From Trichostrongylus colubriformis (lineage: Eukaryota; Nematoda; Chromadorea; Rhabditida; Trichostrongylidae), in NCBI GenBank assembly GCA_963978905.1, contig OZ022257.1:16387664-16451663 (forward strand): a stretch of DNA of 64,000 nt, read 5' to 3'. Shown here one piece after another: positions 33,205 to 45,900 of this stretch. Position 1 is the first letter of the stretch. The number at the start of each line of letters is the position of its first letter. A program made the translations under genes and the position numbers. Under the pieces are notes generated by a model. The model saw nothing but the letters and a program-made list of their open reading frames with translations, was not told where the DNA came from and ran no database searches.

Positions 33205-36200
33205 ATGCCCTGGTGGGCAATATTGTTGCTGGCATTAGCCGGCACCACATCAGCTCACGTTCGGCTCACATTTCCACCGGCTCGACAACCTGATTTTGAT
33301 TTCTTTAGTTCAGCGAACAGTCGACTGCCATGTGGCGTTCCAAAACCGCCTATCGACAAAGGTACTTCCGTTCTTCTTATATTTCCTTTTATAGATCTTC
33401 ACAAAACTGGTCTTCCCGCTTGCGAGAAGGCGATAAAAAATGAAGAGGATTAATATGGCAGTAACTTTCGTTTTCAACGCTGAAAGAAAATCGATATCTG
33501 CTAAGCGAAAAATGTTACAAAAATATTGCAAAACTTTAAAACAAATTGTACGTAGTTTATGAGATGTCTCTGATTGTACTAGGAACGACCATAGCGCTAA
33601 TGCTCCAACCTTCGCTATATATTCGTTCGTAGTTTAAGTTTCCTAATAAGTGAATCGGATTCCTGCGAGCACTTCTGAGGGCACTATCGCTTCTGCTTCC
33701 ACATCTAGCGGAGGAGGAGAAAGAGGGAAATAGGAATTAGTCAAGTTTGAAATTGTTTTTAATTAAAGAAAACATTCCCTCTGCCACCTCTATCTAGGGA
33801 GCTAAACTTGGGGATTTATTAGGTTGTAAGGAAAGTTTTGGCCGGTTTTCGCAATTTCAGCTTTGGGAGATCATAACTCTTCTCAGAGTGCAACTTTTCT
33901 CGTAGAGTAAGCACCTCTCGATTAGCCACACTTTTGGCAACATTATTTATTTATTCATTTATTTATAACTGATCCAGTACGCCAAAGGTATGCTTTATGC
34001 ATACTTGCATATCTCATTTTGATGATGAATTGACGATTTATATTGCGCGCAATCAAGAGAAGTCGGCTTAAAATGAGCATTCTTTCTCAAGACACCGCTG
34101 TTGAAGAAGCTGTCCAGATGTTTGGGAAAGTGGGGCTTAGTTAGCGCTAGATATGGTGAATATGATGGACGACTAATGGCTTCAGCCTGCTACTGCTTCA
34201 AAACTGGAAGAGGATTTATGGAGAATGCGCTCGCGCATAGCTGCTTCGAGGAGCCACGACACCCATTTTTCGGTTCTTTTCCAAATCGAGGCTACTTGAG
34301 GTGGTCAACTAAGTTTGTTTGTTAAGGGCCAATACTTCTCGATATCCTCTGCAGGTATGGACGCTCATCGCTTCTGCCGTTTCAGTTAAAGCGATTTGAT
34401 CAATTCAAAATTCGAGCAACTTATTCTCATTGCCGCACTTCTGAAACCAGGGACAAAGTGACCCATCCAATGCTTCACCCCCTTCCCTTGCAGTACTCAC
34501 ATTTGTGGTTACCCCTGCTGGGGCACGATTAAACAAGAACTCGTTAAGTGAAGTCATCCAAAAAATGCCCTTTTGGCAGTACTTTGAAATTTTCCTAATA
34601 ATTCGAAGACCTTGTGGCATTTCGAGGAAAGCAAATTCAGAGGAAGCAATTTTACTATTCCAAGACAGTGTGCAAAAGTGGGAGCGCTAGGATACCAATA
34701 GTACCCGAATTTATCGAGAAAAGTGATAGACTGATATCTTGAAATATTTGGCGTATAATAAGGCACAGGTGTGCATTTCAGGGCCCCATGTTTTATTTGA
34801 TATTCAAGTTGGCTTAAAAAACCAGTAGCGATTGTCATGTAGTATTCAATTGCGTGATGAGTTTATAATTTTGCTATGATCACCCTTTTGGTCCATATGA
34901 AATTAAAAGAATCACTACTTACATCTCACGGGAAAGGTTATCTTTTCCCTACGGAAGGCACATCCTTCTCGCCGAATCGCGAAACCGTGGGTGGACTTCA
35001 CCGCTCACGGTTGGTTATACAATGAAGATTTCGTGAGTGTTGTCATATCAGCTGTCTAAAAAATTCCTCTGCATGGGGAGCGCTGCTCAGTTTCTGGAAA
35101 TGGTCTCGGGAAATCCCACAATAGATGTGAAACTGGAGAGTACAGGCTTGTTTTTGAGCGCGTTTTCCTCTCAGGCTCCCCATAGTTTGCCGGTACCGCG
35201 ATTTGATCTGACTACTTTTATGGCCTGAGACGTTGAGATCGGTTCAGGTCAGAATCCTTCATTATTTCTTCGAGAACGTGAAAATTTTCATGAAATCCTG
35301 AGTTAGTGAGAAGGGGTGCAATTTTCGAGGGTTACTTCTTTAGAATATTGATTGATCACTTATACTGCTGATTTTCGTGGTTTAACTGAGCCTGTTCTGA
35401 ATTTATGACTATTATGGCCATATGAATCATTCCTTTCCCCGTGTACGTAATCGTAGGAACAGGAACTGGTTTTCATAACATTTCTGCAATTTTGGTAGCA
35501 ATTTTTCGTTATTGAACAAGATTTTGGTGGCCGTACCATTCAGCATGATAAAGACTGAGATCGTAAAACTGGGGTTTCAGTGACCAATATTCAGAGCTCG
35601 CTTAAGTTTAGATATAGTCAGAATTTTTTGAGGAAAGTTCATTTCGACCGCGGCGGTAATTCCAGAGTATTCTCCACTTATTAATTTTATGGAAGTCTGC
35701 AGTTGAACAGATTTTGTTTACCACCACAGCATGCTGTCATTCTCAGTTCCCATGATAAATTGATCATTACCAGAATTCAAGAGGCTGAGCGCTAAACCTG
35801 GTTCCCAAATGGGAGGAGGGGCGAGATTTGTAGAAGTTCTGTAGAGATTTGTAGAGACATCACCTTCGTTTCTTAGAAATCGAGAATAGCCGCTCATCAG
35901 CTTTTTGAAGCTTTCGCTAGCGTGTTTCCTGCAAATCTTTATCCCTACAGGTCGATTAGGAACTTGTCGCGGGGGGGGGGGGGGGGGGACGAGATGGCGA
36001 TTGTCAATTTTCGTTGTCGTGCGGCGTTCTTTTGCCATAAGCGTCCCAGTTTCTGTCTGAACATCCTCAATAATCTGTCAAATGAACAGAATTCAAATCG
36101 TGTGCCGATTGCGTGAGTGTCATAGCTGAAAACAGTTTGCATTCGTTATGAAGAACCCTACATAAGTACAATGGCCGACGATGTCCTTCAATTTGATCGG

Positions 36201-36942
36201 AAAAGCCGAAATTAGACACAACGTCAAGGTCATGGGAAACAGCCATTCCATACATATATCTGTCAGCAGATCCCGAAACGATTCCCTGTTCAAATTATTT
36301 AATTTCAGGTGTTCGAACGTTTCTCAAATCTGGTTCAACGGTCGATATACAATGGGCGACTGCTATACCTCACATGGTGAGTACCATCATTAAAGTTTTG
36401 CGTAGGAAAGTGATGGGAAGGGGGGGGGGGCAACGATTGATGAGTCGCTTGTCGCACCTCAATCACACAGAACGCAACTCGAATGCGTACCGTTATCTGT
36501 CCGTAATCCCTCCAATTACGTTTAGCCGCATATCTCTATCGCGCAATAGATCTCAGGGCCAAGGTTGCCCTGGACAGTTAGCCGGTCACAACCAGTTCCT
36601 ACTATAATGGACATTAGCCACATTACTAAGTGGAATGAGTGAAAAACGCAGAAAATTTCAGGGAGGAGTCCGATTGGAAGTGCTCAACGCGCTCGATGAA
36701 CCTATAGCTATCTTCACAAATTTCCTTGACCCCTACAATATAACGTGAGCATTACCGTATCCATGTATTACTGTGCCGTCAGATTCGACCTTTAATAAAA
36801 GATTTCAGGCAAGGTGGAAAATCGGTCGTACTGCCACCTGGTTTTGAATGTGCCGATTGTGCGATTCGAATCACACATCAGGCCACGGAATATGGCGACG
36901 ATTACTTCTTTTACAGTTGTGCTGATGTGAACATTCTCAAAG
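33205..36942 (+). CDS. Exons 1-4: signal peptide and N-terminal-His copper-site-like domain
   Basis: Residues 1-17 (MPWWAILLLALAGTTSA) form a clean signal peptide, and the mature chain should start at His18 (HVRLTFPPARQPDFDFF). It continues with PCGVPKPP, STVDIQWATAIPHMGGVRLE and GFECADCAIRITHQATEYG, then SCADVNIL. A metazoan family with the same HVxLTFPPAR start and a W-SCADV end precedes EGF and DOMON modules. It resembles X325/BIM1- and LPMO-type proteins, in which the free N-terminal His binds copper. Candidate further ligands are His74 (PHMGG, mature position 57), His126 and Asp142. Copper binding is inference. Four Cys (C43, C117, C120, C140) could pair. Intron phases are 1, 0, 2, 1. 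Confidence 0.75.
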
Positions 36943-39900
36943 GTTTGATATTCTAGTTCTTTCGGTCATGGCGCGATTTTCATACTGGGTCAAAAACCCG
37001 TTCAAGTAGCCCCTCGATGGAACTATTTACGTGCTTACTAGTTTGAGCGCTTCACAACTATTCAGTCAACAGTTTGGTAGCATCCGCTTTGAACCAGAGT
37101 CAAGCGCTATGTTGTGGAAAATCTTTGAAGAATACTTCTTTTGTAATGATGTCTTTTTTAAGACCAAGATCAAAATCACTAAAGAAGGCGTTGAAGATTC
37201 CTGCGAAAATCATTTTTCCGTTTATGAGCGCCCACTACCATTTCATCCAACCCAAATTACAACCACCTTCGAGATTTTTCAACACATGCATGCCCTACCT
37301 TCGATCTCGGTGTGACTAAGATGGGAATCGAAGACATAGCTCTAATATGTCCAGTTATTTCGAGACATCTGCTCATACATCAGAAGTCTTCGGCCAAAAT
37401 CTTTTTGTCATAACTTTTTTTCTACGTGAACAATTTTACAAAATTTTAATATGCGGTGCCTGAACCTATTGTCAACATTTCCTCCTACTTGAGTGCCGCT
37501 TGACACTTTTCATGGTATTTTACAAGTTACTACAAGACCACCGAAAAAAAGTAAAAGGCTTGGTCAAGAAAAACGGCTTTCCTTACCAAAACAAAATGAG
37601 CAAGCCTCAGAGAACATCAATATTTTGTAGATAGACCACGACTTTTGATGACAGCGGCACAGCGGGACGGCTTAGAGAAGGCACTCCAAAAACAAAAAAT
37701 TGTATTCCACCACGTAACTTACACCGTTGAGCGCCAAAATAGTATATTAAGTATGCAGTGTCTCAAGTACACCATAATGAAATTTCTCTTAGATCGGTGC
37801 AGTTGCAGAAAAGTTACAATTAGAAACACAGGTGAAAGACCATTTCGCCCAAGACTTTTGAGCGCTACTGTATAATGCAAGTGAAATGCTACTACTTCAA
37901 ATTTCATCGTTTTTTGGGATTGAACCCCCCCCCCCCCCCCCCCCCATGAATCCTACGTAGCAGCGGTGGTGAGAGAGCTATGAGAGATAAAATCGGATAC
38001 TGTAGTGATTCAGCTTGTATACAGTGCTGGTCGAATTGGTATTTTCATTCTCCCGGAAGAGTTCAACTGGACCCAGAAGGATGATGACACATGCGTTAGG
38101 CAGGTGTTATATGGGGTGAACGCCGTTGAAAGGAAGCACAGGGTGTTCCGATACTTGATTTCAACCTTAGTGAACATTTACTAGGTTTTTGAAGGTACTG
38201 TGTTACCTTTTAAAGATCAAGGAAGAATGTATTGAGTAGGTAGGGGTGGATGTGAGTCCCTACGCAGCTCGCCAAAGTGCGTTTTTTTTTCACAGGTCTA
38301 TCAAAGGCACACTTCGTGCCAACCGGATGGGTCGACTTTCCTTCTTGGAGCAGTAAATCCTTGGGTGACTAGTCAGGCTGCACCTTTTTCGTCGCGTCGC
38401 GCTGCGCTATCACGACGCTACACCTGCTCAAACCCACTCCGACGTCGCCCATTTTGCTTAGTTGACCAACAAGTGCGTGGGGTCGGAGTGGGTTCGGGCA
38501 GGTATAGCGCCGTGATAGCGCATCGTAGCGACGCGAAAAAGGTGCAGCCTGACTAGTTACTCAAGGGTCTATTTTCAAAAAAGTAAGTCGACGCATCTGA
38601 TTATCGCGAAGTAAGCCTTTAAGGGTGTGATGGAGGTAGTGCGGGCCCAATATTATGAAAATTATTTATTGAAGATTAGGAAGTGTAGTGAATAGGAAAG
38701 TCGAGAAGTGTATTAATACAAACGTGAAGAAAAAAAGAATGAAACGGTCAAAAACTCATGAAAATAAGACCCTCTACTAATTATTGGCTCTTCAAAGAGG
38801 TGAGACATGTTAAAACAGATGGCAGCTATGAAAAAGTGTACCTCCTCCGAAAGTCAGGGCTCTCCTTTCGGAAATTTCGGCACACATAATCAACTTAGCC
38901 CCGTAGTTTTCCTTTGGATGAATCACTCTAGGACTCTCATTACCCACATTACCCTTATCACTGTCGCTAAGAAACGGTCCCATAAGTGGCTTAGCACCAA
39001 CATCAGGAAGGCCAGAAGAGTGCATGTGGGTCGACGTGAATTTCTGAAAAAAAGTGGAAAGTTTGTAGACGCCTTGCCTTCGTATGCTGTTGAGCTGTAA
39101 AAACCCACTACGGAAGGAAGAAGGGTCGGTAACCAAGCTCCACAGACTTTCTAAGCAGCTCGCTGATTTTTTGAAAGCAATTTAATCCACACACCGGTGA
39201 ACTGTTTGGCACCTCTTTGAGACAATGCCGTATGGGGGGAGCATTTCTTCTACGATCTAGCAATTCTTCCCTAAAAATGGGAATTTCACTGGCTTTCACA
39301 CTTGGTACTGGCTGTATGCCTTCAAAATGGGTAGTGAACTTTGAAAGGGAAGAAATGTTTATGAACTCACTAAGGTTGAACATTTTTGGTGTTAACTAGA
39401 TTGTTTCTTTTACTTTGTATGAGAAGTCATGGCAAATCCCAGAAGGGTTCGCTAACATAGAACACTTTTCATTCTGGCAATTACTTTTCTTCAAAACCCA
39501 TCTCGAACATCACGTTTCAAATAGTCGTTAGGCGTGGCACCACGGTGACCATCTGCCATTTTTTCTGATGAGCTGTCCTTGGTTTACTATACACGACGGC
39601 CGAGAAAAACCTAAACGGACAATGCCACTGCATTAAAACTTTTGCGCAACCTTTTTAAATACGACCTATGAAAGAAATGAGTCACGGCTGATGCACGGAG
39701 AAGGTCGGTCATATCATAATCTACTACAAAGGGCGATGGACGTTTTTGTGAGCGCTATGCTCAGGCTCGCCAAAAATTTAAGGACAGTGATAGGGGTAAT
39801 GTGAGTGATGAGGAATCGCTAAAAGGAGTCCTTCACTTGAAACTAGGGATCTAGGAAGCCTATCTGCGGCGAAATCCCTCGCAAAAGGCGCGCCCCTGAC

Positions 39901-42900
39901 CTGTGGCAGAGGTGGCCTTTCTAGCTCCAGCCGCCTTTCCTGGCTCGATCTGCCTCCTAGCGACGAGCATCCCTGATTGGCTGGGGTGGGAGGGGAAGAT
40001 ATCGCGGCGCGCGTTCTCAGTTGTAGCTTGAACCTCACTCCAGAAAAAAAGAGGCCTTCTTAGTTCCGAACATCCGTGCGTGATTACGACCTGACAACAC
40101 GCCAAGGGAAAACTCGTCCGGACTACCCGCCTCTTTTGGAAAAGCCGTCCACATCGAGAATCAACGGTGGGGACGGGTTTTGTTTCTCGGGATTTTGGCC
40201 GTTTCCAACCGTTTTTTCTTTACTGTCCTATTACTAGGCATCCCGACGTTCTAATTCACTTCTTTTTTCACTTTTCATCCGAATTTTCCCTATCACTGCC
40301 TTTATTTACTGAAAACTGGTGCGAAAAGAAATTAATCAAAGAGAGGGCTGAAAATGAAAAATAAACGTGAAAGTTTTTGCGATGAATACCGTTCGGCTGG
40401 ATCTGAGCGTCTGATCGCACTTTGAAATCGCCCATTGAACTTTGCGAATCTCCAATATGTCCTCATAGAATTCCGTATGCGCTAATTGCCACTTCTAGCC
40501 TCATGCGCGAAAATCCATCATAGCTGGTCCAGACAGTGCTCCTTTCCTTCCGGGTGAGGTATATGGTAATACAGCAGGTAAACACCATCCGAAACGCTTT
40601 GCTTCTATCACGTGCACATGTTATACAATCAACCGCTAAGGCAGTTGTGAAATGAAGTCGACCATATGGCGCATCCTGAAGAACTCAGTGGGAGCGATTG
40701 TCTTTTCCGACATGTGCACTTCACTCGGAACGTGAAACATTTCACGGTCATTTCCCGCTTGAACAAGTATTTCGTATATGAAACAGAATCGATTTTCTAT
40801 GGCTATGAATGGAGATCGATTGCGTCTGAGTAATGCATAATCTTTTCTTTATATAATGTTATACGAACCCGACAACGACTGGTGAGCGTAGCATGAGGGT
40901 ATCAAGTGAGCATATAGGTATCAAATCAACTTGTGAGAAACATAACTATTGATCAATGATCCTTGGCATACTATTCGTTTCTCGTCGCGGTTATCGTTTG
41001 TGATGCCCGTCTAGAAAGATGTCAAAGACCTAATAAAACACTTTCAATCAATTGTCGAAGAGAACGTTGTGTGTGTGCCTGGGTTTGTGCGAAAGGATAT
41101 CTAGGCCATGCGCATTAGATTAGCACCGTGACGAGAAAAGAAATACCTGCAAACCATCGCCGAATCGAAACTATTACGGCTGCTAGGAATCACTGAGATT
41201 TTAGGGTCTCCTCAAAACACCTTACAAATCCGTATGAATAAGTAAAAAAGTAGCGAAAAGTAAAGTAAAGGAAAGGAAAGTAAAGTAAATAAGATTTTGG
41301 AACTTTATTTTTAAAGAGAACACTCATTTAAAACGTCTTTGGAATGCTAATATTTTTAGTGACAAGTTTTCAAAAGATTCTTATGTGGTAGCAGGTTAGG
41401 TTCTCGAAGCACCACATTCTATTCTTGTGGTTTGTATCTTGAGATTGGCGTGGCTTCACAATAGATTTTTCGTTCTAATCTTGTTAGGGAAGTGTTTTGT
41501 ATATCTACAATCTTTGCACCAATTTGTTTAGCCCAGACGATCTGGAAACTTCCACAGTTCCCACCGAAAATTGCATATATGGTACTTTCTGAAGGATCAG
41601 TTACAACGAACTGCCTTGACCTTCAGACTCTTTATTTTTCTGAAACCGTAAGATTTCAGCGATTCCCGACGGAGACACCTGTTTGTCACATGGAACTCGT
41701 GCAAATGGTCAATGCCGCTGTGAACCTCATTTTCGAGGAGATTACTGTCAGTTCACAGGTAAGTATACAGGCATCAATTGCCTTCGCATCCTGAAGGCTA
41801 CGGTGTACTCTTAGAGGGCTGGAATACTCAATAAGAAGGGTCTATGGGCATCTGCCGGTGGAGGTGATGTAGTGACAGCTGGCGCGAACTCTTATTCGCA
41901 CGGTGCGGGGACCAAATACAGTATGACCCGTCCAGTCCTACTGACATTGAGCTTCCATCCTTCCGAAGTCAGTGATGCTACCACACTCGTTCGGAAGGAT
42001 AAGGTCACTGACTTATACTTTGTCTGGTACCCGCAAGTCATTGTACAGGACAAATCGCATTAATCTGCCATCACGAATTTGAATGGAATCAGAATGCACG
42101 GCGCATTCCATAAAAGTAATCAGTTGATGCCAAAGACTTCAAATTTTGAACTTTCTTGGACACTTGCATACGATAAGTGCGCATTCTCGAGTTCAATGCT
42201 TGGCTGCGGTTGGCTGCGTAAGCCGTAAAATCGGCCTATGTACAAACCGAGGGTGATTTCGGTGTTTATAGTAGGAAAAGCGAGGTTGTAGCGGACTATG
42301 ACTGCAAATCCCCAGTAAATTCAAATTATCAAAATCGATGACCCAATCCCGTTTGAAGTCGCTTTCTGAGATTTGGGCCGTTCACCACCATATTTCTGTC
42401 AGTGGTGGTTCAAATGTAACATGGACTAAAGACGTTTTACTGAAACACAAAAAAATTCCTGAATTTTCTGGAAGACCTTAGGATATCGAAATATAATAAA
42501 TACTTGTATCAATGGTTTTAGCATAGTAGGTAGCTGTCGAAGGAATGTCTCGTATTGGCACTTTTCGACACAGCAAAGTGAGCTGATTAAAAGGGGAAAG
42601 AGGAAATGTACTTGTTACGGTCAACGATATAGGTTAGAGAGCCTATCGCAATGGGGGAGGGGGGGGGACATCTTAGGAAAAGATGCTCATCTAAGCATCT
42701 TGGCGGGATCTTTAAAGGGACAACCTGCATTTTCAGGCGTATATTTTTGTCCAAGCCCTGGTGGACGGAAGAATGAGTTCTTTTGCCCCTCTAGACTTGA
42801 GTCAAAATAATGTCCACAGTGGGATACCCCCTCCCCTATCATGGCGGTAGCAGCAGGTTAGATTTCTAGCATGTGTTGACCTTGGCACCTAATGGGCTCT

Positions 42901-45900
42901 TTGAACTTGATTGCAGTTATAAACAGCTACCACCACATTTTTCGTGCTGGGTGTTTTTGCGCGACTTAGTGTTGAGCGAAGTTGTGGATGAGATAAAACC
43001 ATAGAGTTAGGATGCTAATTACAATAGTCACCGTAAAGTGCTGAAGCATCGCGTGAGAGGAGTGTACTGAAAGATTCTTTACAGTCTTAAAGACGCCGAG
43101 GTGGCAATCTTTTACGGCATAAATTACCCTAGCGCTTGCAATCCGTTAAGTTGCAGACATTGCACACCCGACACCTTGCTAAGACGTCGAGTTCAATGGA
43201 TTTTTTTCATGAACACCTGTTTCTTGCCTTTTCGCTTATTTTACCATTTGTTGCTTTGCACACTCGCTGCTGTTTGTTTTCTCACTTATTTCACATCATC
43301 ATGGATGAATCAAATACACCCTACGAGATGTCAAATGACGTCTTCTACAGCGAGGAACTCGGAAAGGTGTTGTTGCAGTTTGAAGAGATGCGCAGGAGAT
43401 GCAAAAGCAGACCACAAAGTCGCGCTTTTGAGTCCGGGTTTCTCTACCGATTATCGCTTCTAGCATCGAATGTTCGTATCAAAACGATCATTTTTCCATT
43501 TTCCTCTCTCTCAACCCCTTCCGGTTTCTTTAAACAGTGCTTAAGCACTTGATCATTTCTTGGATCTCTCATGAAGTTCTCATTTTAAGTCATACTAAAC
43601 TTCTTATTCGAAACGCTATTAGTACAATATCCTTCAAGTGGACTTTCCCACTCCTGCCTTCTCATTACTCTCGCTGCGCTCCCTGTTTGAAGGACGCCGA
43701 CCTCATTAACGCAGGAGCACTGGAAACTTATAGGTTCACTTACTACTAGGAAGGATTTGACTTTACCTACCTTTTTGCTATTTTCAGTTCTTTCATAGTC
43801 ATAAGCCCCATTAGTAATAGAACAGTTGGTGCTACTGCAATGAGGGGTGGGCATCTTATAAAAAGTTGCACATTTGAGCATCTTGGGGGGATCTTTGAGG
43901 GGTCAATCTGCACACTCAGGCGTATATTTTTGTCTAAGCCATAGTGAGTAAGGAAGGGGTTTCTGTCTCGCTGGAGTAAAAACAATTTCTATAGTGGGAT
44001 GCATCCTTGCTGCCATAGCACGGAAGATTTTTTTGTGAGATTAGCACTTTGTCTAATAAATTGAAATCTCCAAGGTTTTCTTAATCACAAAGATCAGGGT
44101 ACGCCTGAAATAAAATTGCAGCAAATTGTTGATCACCACAAGGTGCTAACAAGATGTATATGTACTTAGCAGGGTATTGTCTTTACGTCTAAGCCTGATA
44201 GTTCAGGAATGAAGTTTACTCGTGAAACTTGTAGAAGTTGATCTAACAAATGAGGAGATACTCTGTGAAATAGGGCAAATCACTGAAAAGATCTTTTAAA
44301 GCTGACTGCTCCAACAACGACGACTGTGGCGTGAACGGTCTCTGTCAAACTTCACCGACCGATGGCTCGAAGCAGTGCTTTTGCGTAGGTGGACGCTACG
44401 GTGACTACTGCGAGAAAGGTTAGCCATTCTTCCACTTTGATCATTTATGTTTTCTTGCTTTTTCTTGTTGTTTTTCTTATGATGCGATAGTTACCTGTGA
44501 TTGAGCTGAACTCTTGAGCTGTCAATCAATCCAGGCGTTTCAGAAAGCCCTGCTATCAAATCCAACTCTGACTTCGACGAGTCGCTTTACAACATGAAGG
44601 AAGTTGAAAATAACAAGATTTTCTGGAGAATTCTTGATGTGAGATATTCTTTAAGCATTTTATGTTTCTTAGAACACTATGTACAGCCCATTTCCTGACG
44701 GCTGGCAGGGCGAGGCCCAGGGACTTGTATCGATCTCTCTCACCCCCCCCCCCACACACACACACTCCTCCCAACTCTGTAGGCCACGCCCTGCCAGCCT
44801 TCGGGAACTGGACTGTACTACGGTAAGTGAAGCAATTCTGAGCAAACGCGCTCCAAATAAAATTTTGGGTATTTGTTTCCTTCTCTCGTGTGTAAAGAGT
44901 CATTCTGCCAGGTCGATGGAGATCGGACTGTCCCTCCTTTCCCGGCTCTATCGAGATGCGATCTAATCTTTTGCTGCAGCTCTCCTTGCGTAGATGTTAC
45001 AGTATCGGCGAATTTCACTTTTTCACAAAATCAGTTTCTGGAGAAATGGGTGGCGCTTTTGCGATTCCTTATTGCTCATCCAAGGATTCCGATTGGTTTG
45101 TAACTCAGATGAATGAATTGAGTTACCTCTGTTTCAAGAAAAGAAGGTCGATTCTTTGCTCTATCCTAACCTTACATAGAATAGTCAAGGTCATGCCAGC
45201 TACCATTAATTATATGATAAAATTACCGGAGCAGTTAAGGCTTATAACTGATCAAGTTGTCTCTGCGGATCCAGCATTTAGGCCTAATCTTCGAAAACTG
45301 AGCCCTCATCTGATAAATCAATATGGAAAATGAACTGTAAGCTGGAGAAGATCCGGCAATGCACATATCCCGATAAACTTGTCGATCGAACACTATCAGT
45401 GATAAATCAATATAACACATTAATTCAAGGACGAGATCGAGGTAGTCCTACGATATCCCGGTGAGTCATGGGTGGCTCTCGGATGGAAACCACAGGATGC
45501 CCAATGTCCGCAGATCTCCGACCAATTCAAGACACCATCGGGTGAGTCCGAATATTTACTCAACAAAGATTGACGTTTTTTTTTGAAATATTGCGACAAT
45601 TTTTCAGCACCGCCATTGACGACTACTCATCCCCTTCACAAAGTCGAAATTAAGCCTCCTGAGTTGGCGCCAAGCTCGACGAGGACAACGACAACTACAA
45701 CACGAACAATGGCTCAGAGTACAACTAGGCCGTCAACGAAGGCCACCTCTATCCCCACAACACCACATTCCGTTGAAGCCGGCAGTATGTGAATTTCGAG
45801 TTTTTTTTAGAAGCTGAAATATGTAAACATGTCTTCAGAAGAGGACTGTGGCCCGAATGAACAATGGTCAACTTGTCCGGAAATGTCACGCGATTGTGAA

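Noticed and set aside
33817..33841. A further mariner element in intron 1
   Set aside because: Only one end-like sequence was found; no matching right end or transposase.
38810..39383. Two adjoining minus-strand frames as an intronic gene
   Set aside because: No family motif; the two segments need a frame change to join. It could be a degraded repeat.
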